This document shows, piece by piece, positions 1-6,450 of a stretch of DNA of 11,384 nt. The notes below the pieces were generated by a model, which had not been told where the DNA came from, searched no databases, and worked only from the letters and a program-made list of their open reading frames with translations. Both the position numbers and the translations under genes were made by a program. The stretch is taken from the NCBI GenBank assembly GCA_019119745.1, contig DWWI01000112.1, forward strand, positions 1-11,384, in the 5' to 3' direction. This DNA comes from Candidatus Mediterraneibacter gallistercoris. Its GTDB lineage: Bacteria > Bacillota_A > Clostridia > Lachnospirales > Lachnospiraceae. The stretch's first letter is position 1; each line of letters starts with the position of its first letter.

Positions 1-970
1 GGTTCCCGTTCAGATTTTTCTTATCAAGAGTGATCGCTTTTGTCAGATCGGCAACCGGAAGTCCGCAGGAAGACGGAAGACCATATATATCAAGAGCTTT
101 TTTTATCTGGTCAGAACATCCCGAAATAGTAAGACCTTTCTCTTCGGACATTCTGGTGATCTGATACATTCCGATTCCCACGGCTTCTCCGTGGCTTTCA
201 CGCTCATAGTTGTAATGCTGTTCAATCGTGTGCGCCAGAGTATGCCCGAAATTTAAAAGCATGCGTTCGCCGGTATCAAATTGGTCTGCCTCTACCACAA
301 TTCTTTTAATGTCAACACAGCGGGCAATGATTTCGGAAAGCTCAGGTTTCAGGTTTTCAAAAGAACTGTGAGCACAGAGTCTGTCAAAGAGACCTGCATC
401 CTTGATGCAGCCGTATTTGATGACTTCGCCCATTCCGTCCTTTATAAAATGCTCCGGAAGCGTGTTGAGGACATCCGGATCGATCAGCACCATCTTCGGC
501 TGATAAAATGCACCGACAAGGTTTTTACCCTGCGGCAGGTCTACAGCTACTTTGCCGCCTACGGATGAGTCCACCTGAGCCAGCAGGGAAGTAGGAATCT
601 GTACAAGTTTGATGCCACGCAGATAACTGGCGGCAGCGAACCCTGCAAGATCTCCGATTACACCGCCGCCAAGCGCAATGACGAGATCGCTCCTCGTAAG
701 CTTTGCATCCAGCATGGCTGTATAAATTTTCGGTAAAGACTGAAAACTCTTTGTCGGCTCGCCGTGGGGGAGGACAAGGAAATGACACTCGTAATCCCTC
801 AGAGAGTCTATCACCTGCTGCCCATACAGAGGAAATACATTGTCATCCGAGACAATCATGATCTTCTGACCTTTGAAGATCTGGGAAATATACTCTCCGG
901 ATTTTGTAAGGATACCGTTTTCGATATAGATTGGATATGAATTTTCTTTTAAATTAACTGTTAATTTCAT
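1..970 (-). CDS. aroB: 3-dehydroquinate synthase, partial (C-terminus beyond window start)
   Basis: Converts DAHP to 3-dehydroquinate, the second step of the cytosolic shikimate pathway, using NAD and a divalent metal. Translating the minus strand from ATG at 970 gives 323 open codons, still open at base 1; family members are about 350-360 residues, so roughly the last 30 are missing. The NAD-binding motif GGGVIGDLAGF is at residues 101-111 and DSSVGGK at 134-140. Probable metal ligands are E182 in GMGEVIKYG, H243 in NFGHTLAH and H260 in SHGEAV, matching the family's Glu-His-His set. The start is supported by AGGAG nine bases upstream. It lies downstream of aroF on the same strand, 99 bases away, so the two probably form a shikimate operon. 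Identification is firm; only the 3' end is unseen. Confidence 0.97.
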   Translation of the reverse strand, partial: MKLTVNLKENSYPIYIENGILTKSGEYISQIFKGQKIMIVSDDNVFPLYGQQVIDSLRDYECHFLVLPHGEPTKSFQSLPKIYTAMLDAKLTRSDLVIALGGGVIGDLAGFAAASYLRGIKLVQIPTSLLAQVDSSVGGKVAVDLPQGKNLVGAFYQPKMVLIDPDVLNTLPEHFIKDGMGEVIKYGCIKDAGLFDRLCAHSSFENLKPELSEIIARCVDIKRIVVEADQFDTGERMLLNFGHTLAHTIEQHYNYERESHGEAVGIGMYQITRMSEEKGLTISGCSDQIKKALDIYGLPSSCGLPVADLTKAITLDKKNLNGN

Positions 971-997
971 AGAAATTTTCTCCTGTAGACACAATTG

Positions 998-1069
998 TTT
1001 GATTCGGGGACAGGTTAGTTTTGATTCGGGGACGTAGTCAAACTCGGTTTGACTACGTCCCCGAATCAA
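998..1069. repeat. REP/MITE-like palindrome with extra direct half-copy
   Basis: A perfect 23-bp inverted repeat (arms 1021-1043 and 1047-1069, loop TCG) starts with TTGATTCGGGGAC. The 14-base outer sequence TTTGATTCGGGGAC also occurs as a direct repeat at 998-1011, 22 bases before its second copy at 1020-1033. The palindrome begins one base after the aroF stop codon. There is no T-run after it on the minus strand, so it is not a standard intrinsic terminator, though the stem could protect the aroF mRNA 3' end. A direct half-copy beside a strong hairpin recalls REP elements moved by RAYT (Y1/IS200-like) transposases; that assignment is inference, as no transposase is present here. Confidence 0.7.
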
Positions 1070-2083
1070 TTAAAGAACTTTTCCGACAACTTCCGCAATC
1101 TGTTTCACCTGTTGCAGCAGCCCGTCGTATTTTTCCGGTTTCAGGGACTGTGCTCCGTCGCAGAGTGCGCACTCCGGATCATTGTGGACTTCGATCATGA
1201 GCCCGTCTGCTCCGGCAGCCACGGCAGCCTTAGCCATCGGCTCTACGAGCCACCACTTTCCGCCGGCGTGGCTTGGATCTACGACAACCGGAAGATGTGT
1301 CTTTTTGTGGAGCACAGGAATGCTCTGCAGATCGAGTGTGTTGCGGGTAAATGATTCAAAAGTACGGATTCCTCTTTCGCAGAGAATAACATTCTCGTTT
1401 CCTGAAGCCATGATGTATTCGGCGGACATGATCCACTCTTCATAAGTTGCGTTCAGTCCGCGCTTTAAGAGAATCGGACGGTCAACCTGGCCGAGCTGTT
1501 TGAGCAGGTCGAAGTTCTGCATATTGCGGGCTCCGATCTGGATGAGATCTACTTTCTCATTGAAGACATCCAGGTATTGAGGGGACATCAGCTCGGTTAC
1601 GATCGGGAGTCCTACCTCGTCCCTGACCGCGCAGAGGATATCGAGACCTTCAAGTCCGAGTCCCTGAAAAGAGTACGGACTGGTCCTCGGTTTAAATGCG
1701 CCTCCGCGGAGCATAGTGGCACCGGAGGCTTTGACAGCTTTTGCAACTTCCAGGACCTGGTCAAATGATTCCACAGAGCATGGACCTGCAATCAGTCCGA
1801 GATGTCCGCCTCCGAATTTGACTCCCGAGACGTCTATCACAGAGTCCTCGGGGTGAAATGCGCGGTTTGCCAGTTTGTACGGCTCCTGCACATGCATGAC
1901 TTTATCGACAGAACTATCTACCTCAAAAAGGCGGGGATCGATCAGCGTAGTGTCACCGATACATCCGATGATAGTCATCTCGGTACCACGAACTACATGG
2001 GTGTCAAGCCCTCTGTTTTTTACCAGATTTTCAACACGCGTGATATTTTCTTCTGATGTGTGCGGCTTTAATACAATAATCAT
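1070..2083 (-). CDS. aroF: 3-deoxy-7-phosphoheptulonate (DAHP) synthase, type I-beta
   Basis: Condenses phosphoenolpyruvate with erythrose 4-phosphate to DAHP, the committed first step of aromatic amino acid synthesis. The 337-residue product has an N-terminal ferredoxin-like regulatory domain (about 1-70) and a TIM-barrel catalytic domain (about 85-337). Visible motifs are GPCSVES at 100-106, KPRTSPYSFQG at 131-141, GARNMQN at 184-190, LLKRG at 205-209 and DPSHAGG at 269-275. Metal ligands expected for the family are present as C102, H272, E298 and D309. The N-terminal domain is the type seen in Thermotoga DAHP synthase, where it mediates feedback inhibition by aromatic amino acids; which effector acts here cannot be read from sequence. 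The start is supported by GGAGG ten bases upstream. aroB follows after 99 bases. Confidence 0.97.
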   Translation of the reverse strand: MIIVLKPHTSEENITRVENLVKNRGLDTHVVRGTEMTIIGCIGDTTLIDPRLFEVDSSVDKVMHVQEPYKLANRAFHPEDSVIDVSGVKFGGGHLGLIAGPCSVESFDQVLEVAKAVKASGATMLRGGAFKPRTSPYSFQGLGLEGLDILCAVRDEVGLPIVTELMSPQYLDVFNEKVDLIQIGARNMQNFDLLKQLGQVDRPILLKRGLNATYEEWIMSAEYIMASGNENVILCERGIRTFESFTRNTLDLQSIPVLHKKTHLPVVVDPSHAGGKWWLVEPMAKAAVAAGADGLMIEVHNDPECALCDGAQSLKPEKYDGLLQQVKQIAEVVGKVL

Positions 2084-2105
2084 TCTTGCTTTTCCTCCGG
2101 TTTCC

Positions 2106-2132
2106 TATATAATAGAAAGGTATTTTTGACAA
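2106..2132 (-). promoter_or_regulatory. possible promoter for aroF
   Basis: On the minus strand TTGTCA (2132-2127) is followed 15 bases later by TATATA (2111-2106), in an AT-rich stretch just upstream of the aroF ribosome site. The spacer is shorter than the usual 16-18 bases, so this is a weak call. No T-box, trp-type leader or attenuator was seen between it and the gene. Confidence 0.3.
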
Positions 2133-2168
2133 TCAGATGAATTGAACTGTTACATTTGCAACAGCAAC

Positions 2169-2204
2169 TTCGCACTGTAAAATTTTAGTTGTTTAAAGTG
2201 CGAA
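2169..2204. promoter_or_regulatory. inverted repeat, possible operator for lrgAB
   Basis: Perfect 8-bp arms TTCGCACT (2169-2176) and AGTGCGAA (2197-2204) are separated by 20 bases. The putative -35 box of lrgA lies between the arms, so a protein bound here could block the promoter, or the arms could form an RNA stem if transcription starts further upstream. The regulator is unknown; lrgAB operons in other Firmicutes are often under LytSR-type control, and no regulator gene is visible in this window. Confidence 0.35.
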
Positions 2205-2218
2205 AACAATAGTATCAT
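2189..2218 (+). promoter_or_regulatory. possible sigma-A promoter for lrgAB
   Basis: TTGTTT (2189-2194) and TATCAT (2213-2218) are separated by 18 bases, about 57 bases before the lrgA start. Each box has two differences from consensus. It is the best-placed candidate in the divergent aroF-lrgA region. Confidence 0.35.
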
Positions 2219-2275
2219 AAATCATAGAAATAGGATTGTCAACAGTTTTAATAATAAGAAAGGGAATAAGTTTAT

Positions 2276-2641
2276 ATGAAAATCATAAGACAGATCGGAA
2301 TTATCTTTGCCGTGTGCTGGCTGAGTATTCTGGTGGAAAAGATTCTGCCGGTTGCCTTCCCCGCAAGTGTGATCGGTATGATCCTCTTGTTTATCTGCCT
2401 GTTTACGGGTGCGCTGAAAATTGAACATATTCAGGAAAAGGCGGATTTTCTTCTGGAAAATATGGCTTTTTTCTTTGTGCCTGCGGGAGTGAGCATCATT
2501 AATTATTTTGATGTGCTTAAAAGTACGTGGATACAGCTTGTGATCATCTGTGTCATTTCTACAATAGTTACGTTTGCAGTTACGGCATGGAGTGTCAGGC
2601 TGACAATCCGGTTGATAGAGAGGAGAAAAAAGAGTGAGTGA
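2276..2641 (+). CDS. lrgA: LrgA/CidA-family membrane protein (holin-like)
   Basis: Small integral membrane protein of 121 residues, the usual size for LrgA/CidA. About four hydrophobic segments are visible (roughly 5-22, 28-47, 60-82 and 87-108), followed by a basic tail ending RRKKSE. The family signature PASVIGMILLF (28-38) is present. In staphylococci LrgA is proposed to act as an antiholin with LrgB, affecting murein hydrolase activity and autolysis; in other bacteria LrgAB homologues have been linked to pyruvate or glycolate transport, so the substrate here is open. The start is preceded by AAAGGGA. The gene overlaps lrgB by 8 bases, indicating translational coupling. Confidence 0.9.
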   Translation: MKIIRQIGIIFAVCWLSILVEKILPVAFPASVIGMILLFICLFTGALKIEHIQEKADFLLENMAFFFVPAGVSIINYFDVLKSTWIQLVIICVISTIVTFAVTAWSVRLTIRLIERRKKSE

Positions 2642-3314
2642 AGTATTTTCATCTCCGTATTTTGGAGTAGCTTTGAGTGTAATCGCCTTCGGTATAGGGG
2701 TAAAGCTGAACCAGAAGTTTAAAACGCCGTTCTGCAATCCTCTGATCATTGCTATTGTTCTGGTGTCAGCAGTACTGCTTATTTTCAAAATACCTTATGA
2801 GGATTATAATAAAGGCGGCGAGATTATCAATATGTTTCTTGCGCCTGCAACTGCATGTCTGGCAGTTGCGGTTTACACAAAACTTCAGATCTTGAAGCAG
2901 TACTGGTTTCCGATTCTGATCGGCTGCGCCGCCGGATCCGCAACATCCATGGGCAGTGTGTACCTGCTGTGCCGCCTGTTCGGATTAGAGGAAAGTCTGA
3001 CGGTGTCACTGCTGCCGAAATCAGTGACTACGCCGATTGCCGTCAGCATTGCAGAACCGGCGGGCGGAATGGTGCCTATCACAGTTGTGGCGGTAATATT
3101 TACAGGGATTCTGGGAGGAATCTTCGCGCCGCTTCTTATCCGGCTGTTCCGTGTGGCAGATCCGGTGGCGGCAGGCCTTGCTATCGGAGCTTCCAGCCAT
3201 GCAGTGGGAACGTCCAAGGCGATTGAACTGGGCGAGATAGAAGGTGCGATGAGCGGGCTCGCCATTGGCATCTGCGGGATTATTACTGTATTGTTTTCGA
3301 TGCTGGTGCTGTAA
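2634..3314 (+). CDS. lrgB: LrgB-family membrane protein
   Basis: Polytopic membrane partner of LrgA, 226 residues, matching the usual LrgB length of about 230. Conserved motifs PKSVTTPIA (128-136) and ASSHAVGTSKA (186-196) identify the family; hydrophobic segments fill most of the protein. The start is a GTG overlapping the end of lrgA, with AGGAG 9 bases upstream inside lrgA. LrgB proteins work with LrgA-type partners in control of cell lysis or in export/import of small metabolites; AtLrgB/PLGG1 of plant chloroplasts, a fusion of both halves, transports glycolate and glycerate. Which role applies here is not visible. No terminator was found in the 53 bases before the ClC gene, so co-transcription with it is likely. 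Confidence 0.93.
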   Translation: MSEVFSSPYFGVALSVIAFGIGVKLNQKFKTPFCNPLIIAIVLVSAVLLIFKIPYEDYNKGGEIINMFLAPATACLAVAVYTKLQILKQYWFPILIGCAAGSATSMGSVYLLCRLFGLEESLTVSLLPKSVTTPIAVSIAEPAGGMVPITVVAVIFTGILGGIFAPLLIRLFRVADPVAAGLAIGASSHAVGTSKAIELGEIEGAMSGLAIGICGIITVLFSMLVL

Positions 3315-3367
3315 CAGGTTTACAGATGACCACCGGGTGCGGTTTCGATTATAGGGAGTAGGGAAAA

Positions 3368-4954
3368 ATGAAAAAAGATACGTCGCATACATTGAAAAGG
3401 GCACAGAGATTCCCTGTTATTCTGATAGGTGAAGGACTTCTTGTAGGAGTCGTCTCGGGGCTGATCGTGATGTTCTACCGGATTGCCCTCACTTTTGCGG
3501 GGCAGTGGCTCAATCAGATTCTTGGATACATAAACGGCCATCCGCTTCGGATTCTGGGATGGTTTGTCGTGCTGCTCCTGCTGGCAGTGCTGGTCGGCTG
3601 CCTGGTAAAATGGGAGCCTATGATCTCGGGCAGCGGTATCCCCCAGGTAGAGGGCGAAGTGATGGGGAAATTAAGCCAGAATTGGAAGCGTGTTCTTCCG
3701 GCCAAATTTATCGGCGGATTTCTCTGTCTGTTCGGTGGTCTCTCACTGGGGCGGGAAGGCCCGTCAATCCAGTTGGGAGCTATGGGAGGACAGGGAATTT
3801 CCAGACTTTTTGACCGGGGAAAGACGGAGGAGCGGTATCTCATGACCTGCGGAGCGAGTGCGGGACTGGCGGCAGCGTTTCACGCGCCCCTGGCAGGAGT
3901 GATGTTTGCGCTGGAGGAGATCCACAAAGGGTTTTCCGTCAGTCTGCTCATCTCCGTGATGACGGCTTCTGTAACAGCGGATTATATCTGCTCACATATC
4001 ATGGGAATAGACCCGGTCTTTCAATTTGAACTTGAACATGTACTGCCTCAGAATTATTACTGGATGCTGCTCGTCCTTGGAGTGATTCTCGGGCTACTGG
4101 GCGCGTTTTACAATAAAGTTATGATAAAAGCACAGGAACTTTATAAGAAACCGAAATGTCTGAATGAGACTACGAGACTGATGATCGCGTTTCTGGCTGC
4201 AGGAGTGCTGGGGCTTTTGATGCCTTCCGTGCTGGGAAGCGGCGGCGACCTGATCGTGTCGCTCACAGACGGAGAGATGGTACTGCAGCTTGTCATTCTG
4301 ACATTTGTAGTGAAATTCCTGTTCTCCGCGGTCAGTTTCGGTTCCGGGGCTCCGGGCGGAATATTCTTTCCTCTTTTGATCCTCGGCGCACTGATCGGAG
4401 GAGCTTTTGCCATGACCGGAGTGGAATTGTTCGGACTGGATCCGGTATATATCAACAATTTTGTACTGCTTGCCATGGCTGGATTCTTTACTGCTATTGT
4501 AAGGGCTCCGATCACCGGGATCATTCTGCTTTTTGAAATGTCAGGTTCTGTAAGCCAGATGCTTTCCCTTGCGGTTGTTTCCGTTGCAGCGTATATCACG
4601 GCTACTCTGTTAAAGTCAGAACCGATCTATGAGAGCCTGCTGAACCGTTTGCTGGACGGAAAGAAAAATGAGACGGGCGGAGACGGCGGAAGACAGGGAA
4701 ATGGAGCGGGCAGCCAGAAAGTCTTAAGCGAATTTGTCATCATGGGCGGTTCGGTTCTCGAAGACCGCACAGTCATGGAAATCCACTGGCCGAATAACTG
4801 TCTTCTTGTAGCTCTTGAACGGGATGGAAAAGAGATGATTCCCCGCGGCAGGACAAGGCTTATGGCGGGAGACCGGCTGACTGTTATGACAGATGAAAGG
4901 GATGCGGGATATATACATGACAAATTGGAAAACTTATGTTATACTTCATTTTAG
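3368..4954 (+). CDS. ClC-family chloride/proton antiporter with C-terminal RCK_C (TrkA_C) domain
   Basis: Membrane anion transporter of 528 residues. The ClC core covers about residues 15-425 with the three anion-pathway motifs GSGIP (88-92), GREGP (128-132) and GSGAPGGIFFP (326-336). The external gating glutamate is E130, and E184 in MFALEEIHKGF corresponds to the internal proton glutamate (E203 of E. coli ClcA), so exchange of chloride for protons is predicted rather than channel activity. Y421 in EPIYESLL is a candidate for the anion-coordinating tyrosine. A Gly-rich linker (about 431-450) leads to a soluble domain (about 453-525) resembling RCK_C/TrkA_C, probably ligand-sensing. A GGGAG ribosome site supports the start. 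It follows lrgAB by 53 bases, and its 3' end carries a promoter for pyrH. The ligand of the C-terminal domain is unknown. Confidence 0.93.
   Translation: MKKDTSHTLKRAQRFPVILIGEGLLVGVVSGLIVMFYRIALTFAGQWLNQILGYINGHPLRILGWFVVLLLLAVLVGCLVKWEPMISGSGIPQVEGEVMGKLSQNWKRVLPAKFIGGFLCLFGGLSLGREGPSIQLGAMGGQGISRLFDRGKTEERYLMTCGASAGLAAAFHAPLAGVMFALEEIHKGFSVSLLISVMTASVTADYICSHIMGIDPVFQFELEHVLPQNYYWMLLVLGVILGLLGAFYNKVMIKAQELYKKPKCLNETTRLMIAFLAAGVLGLLMPSVLGSGGDLIVSLTDGEMVLQLVILTFVVKFLFSAVSFGSGAPGGIFFPLLILGALIGGAFAMTGVELFGLDPVYINNFVLLAMAGFFTAIVRAPITGIILLFEMSGSVSQMLSLAVVSVAAYITATLLKSEPIYESLLNRLLDGKKNETGGDGGRQGNGAGSQKVLSEFVIMGGSVLEDRTVMEIHWPNNCLLVALERDGKEMIPRGRTRLMAGDRLTVMTDERDAGYIHDKLENLCYTSF
4917..4945 (+). 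promoter_or_regulatory. sigma-A promoter for pyrH-frr, inside the ClC gene
   Basis: ATGACA (4917-4922), a 17-base spacer and TATACT (4940-4945) fit a sigma-A promoter, and TG at 4937-4938 gives an extended -10 (TGTTATACT). It lies in the last 40 bases of the ClC coding region, so the start of transcription would fall near 4952, about 30 bases before the pyrH ATG. It would separate housekeeping expression of pyrH-frr from the membrane genes upstream. Confidence 0.65.
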
Positions 4955-4980
4955 CAGACAAATCAAAGGAGTTTACTATA

Positions 4981-5676
4981 ATGAAAAGAGTACTACTTAA
5001 GCTGAGCGGGGAAGCCCTCGCAGGAGATAAAAAGACAGGTTTTGACGAAGCTACATGCATCGGTGTTGCGGAACAGGTCAAGAAGCTTGTCGACGACGGG
5101 ATTCAGGTGGCAATTGTTACAGGCGGCGGTAATTTCTGGCGAGGACGTACAAGCGAGACAATTGACCGCACAAAGGCAGATCAGATCGGGATGCTGGCAA
5201 CAGTGATGAATTGTATCTATGTATCAGATATTTTCAGACATGTAGGTATGAAGACAGAGGTGTTCACTCCGTTTGTGTGCGGCTCCTTTACATCCCTGTT
5301 CTCAAAGGATGCGGCGTTGGAGGCGCTGAATGAGGGCAAAGTGATCTTCTTCGCGGGCGGTACCGGACATCCGTACTTTTCAACTGACACAGGGGCGGTT
5401 TTACGTGCCATCGAGATTGAAGCGGACGCAATGCTTCTGGCAAAAGCAATCGACGGAATTTATGACAGTGACCCAAAGGTAAATCCGAATGCTGTAAAGT
5501 ACGATGAGATATCCATCCAGGAAGTGATCGACAAGAAACTTGCAGCAGTGGATCTTACGGCGTCGATTCTCTGCCTTGAAAATAAGATGCCGATGCTCGT
5601 ATTCGGGCTTAATGAAGAAAACAGCATCGTAGAAACGATGAGCGGTAATTTTACCGGAACAAAAGTAACAGTGTAG
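4981..5676 (+). CDS. pyrH: UMP kinase (uridylate kinase)
   Basis: Phosphorylates UMP to UDP with ATP, in the cytosol, for all pyrimidine nucleotide synthesis. The product of 231 residues is a complete amino-acid-kinase fold protein: KLSGEAL at 7-13, GGGNFWRG at 48-55, GTGHPYFSTDTG at 127-138 for the nucleotide sites, and DGIYDSDP at 158-165. The ATG at 4981 is chosen because AGGAG sits ten bases upstream and translation begins directly with the conserved MKRVLLKLSGEA; an in-frame ATG at 4936 would add 15 unconserved residues and lies inside the ClC gene and its promoter. frr follows after 12 bases. In most Firmicutes rpsB and tsf precede pyrH; here the ClC gene does. Confidence 0.97.
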   Translation: MKRVLLKLSGEALAGDKKTGFDEATCIGVAEQVKKLVDDGIQVAIVTGGGNFWRGRTSETIDRTKADQIGMLATVMNCIYVSDIFRHVGMKTEVFTPFVCGSFTSLFSKDAALEALNEGKVIFFAGGTGHPYFSTDTGAVLRAIEIEADAMLLAKAIDGIYDSDPKVNPNAVKYDEISIQEVIDKKLAAVDLTASILCLENKMPMLVFGLNEENSIVETMSGNFTGTKVTV

Positions 5677-5688
5677 GAGGATTTCACT

Positions 5689-6240
5689 ATGAATGAGAAA
5701 GTGGCTGTGTATGACACAAAGATGACAAAGACGATCAATAACCTTGACAGCGAGCTGGCTACGATTCGTGCAGGACGCGCCAATCCGCATGTACTGGACA
5801 AGCTGACTGTCGACTATTACGGAGCGCCGACACCGATTCAGCAGGTGGCGAATGTGTCTGTTCCGGAGGCAAGGATGATTCAGATCCAGCCCTGGGAGAA
5901 GAGTATGTTAAAGGCAATCGAAAAAGCGATCCTCACTTCAGATATCGGAATTAATCCGACCAATGACGGCGCATCCATCCGCCTTGTATTTCCGGAACTT
6001 ACAGAGGAACGGAGAAAAGAACTGGCAAAAGATGTGAAGAAAAAAGGAGAGGCGGCAAAAGTAGCCGTCCGCAATATCCGCCGCGACGGAAACGTGGCCT
6101 TCAAGAAACTCAAAGGAACAGAAATCTCTGAGGATGGTATCAAGGATCTTGAGGATGAACTTCAGAAGATCACGGACAAATACATCACAAAGATCGATAA
6201 GATGGTCGAGACAAAATCAAAAGAAATCATGACAGTATAG
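5689..6240 (+). CDS. frr: ribosome recycling factor
   Basis: Splits post-termination ribosomes together with EF-G so that subunits can be reused. The 183-residue product matches the usual length of about 185. The family motifs RAGRANP (27-33) and VRNIRRD (127-133) are present, as are the charged C-terminal helices of the three-helix-bundle domain and the beta-rich domain around residues 31-103. AGGAGG at 5675-5680 overlaps the pyrH stop codon and lies eight bases before the ATG, indicating tight coupling with pyrH. A structured spacer and a terminator follow, so pyrH-frr may be a separate transcript from uppS onwards. Confidence 0.98.
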   Translation: MNEKVAVYDTKMTKTINNLDSELATIRAGRANPHVLDKLTVDYYGAPTPIQQVANVSVPEARMIQIQPWEKSMLKAIEKAILTSDIGINPTNDGASIRLVFPELTEERRKELAKDVKKKGEAAKVAVRNIRRDGNVAFKKLKGTEISEDGIKDLEDELQKITDKYITKIDKMVETKSKEIMTV

Positions 6241-6243
6241 GAA

Positions 6244-6356
6244 TATAGTTCACACCCGTATTCCCCGCTCACATAAGCAGTCTTAGCACGCAGTGCGGAA
6301 CGGAAGCGCGTTAGCGCGACGAGTGCGCATGAGGGCGGGGACGGGTGTGAACTGTA
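6244..6356. repeat. large branched palindrome (repeat element or structured RNA) between frr and uppS
   Basis: The outer arms AGTTCACACCCGT (6247-6259) and ACGGGTGTGAACT (6341-6353) pair perfectly over 13 bp and extend to about 16 bp with one G-T pair. Inside, CCCCGC pairs with GCGGGG. The centre can form two further small hairpins: GCAC-GCA-GTGC (6287-6297) and GCGC-GTTA-GCGC (around 6306-6317). The centre is GC-rich (many GCGC/GTGC steps) compared with its surroundings. It has no open reading frame. It could be a non-autonomous mobile element, a REP-like repeat or a small structured RNA in the frr 3' region; I cannot tell which from one copy. Confidence 0.6.
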
Positions 6357-6385
6357 AATACGGAGAACTACATCGGGAAGTTAAG

Positions 6386-6414
6386 AAGGGGGCTTTGAAG
6401 TTTAAGCCCCCTTT
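6386..6414 (+). terminator. intrinsic terminator after frr
   Basis: A 10-bp stem AAGGGGGCTT (6386-6395) and AAGCCCCCTT (6404-6413) with an 8-base loop is followed by a short T-run (6412-6414). The stem is strong but the T-run is short, so termination may be partial. It is placed to end the pyrH-frr transcript before uppS. Confidence 0.7.
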
Positions 6415-6422
6415 ACAGCGTA

Positions 6423-6428
6423 TATAAT
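6423..6428 (+). promoter_or_regulatory. -10 box, probable promoter for uppS-cdsA-dxr-rseP
   Basis: A perfect TATAAT lies 22 bases before the uppS ATG and directly after the terminator. No good -35 box is visible; the best is TTTAAG (6401-6406) at a 16-base spacer, which lies in the terminator stem. A start near 6435 would give a leader of about 16 bases carrying GAGAGGA. Confidence 0.5.
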
Positions 6429-6450
6429 AGTAAAGTGAGAGGAAAAGAAT

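Noticed and set aside
281..788. Open frames on both strands at 281-568 and 525-788
   Set aside because: Both overlap aroB, whose own minus-strand frame is open from 970 to the window start and contains all family motifs.
1021..1069. Hairpin as a simple intrinsic terminator of aroF
   Set aside because: No T-run follows on the minus strand, the stem is unusually long and perfect, and its outer part is repeated nearby.
2084..2275. T-box or tryptophan-type leader upstream of aroF
   Set aside because: No T-box consensus, leader peptide or alternative terminator hairpin was seen in this short region.
2222..2788. 188-codon open frame on the minus strand across lrgA-lrgB
   Set aside because: It is antisense to two clear family members, has low-complexity composition and no recognisable motif.
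4936..4980. Upstream ATG for pyrH at 4936
   Set aside because: It has no ribosome site, lies inside the ClC gene and the -10 box, and adds residues absent from UMP kinases; the ATG at 4981 has AGGAG.
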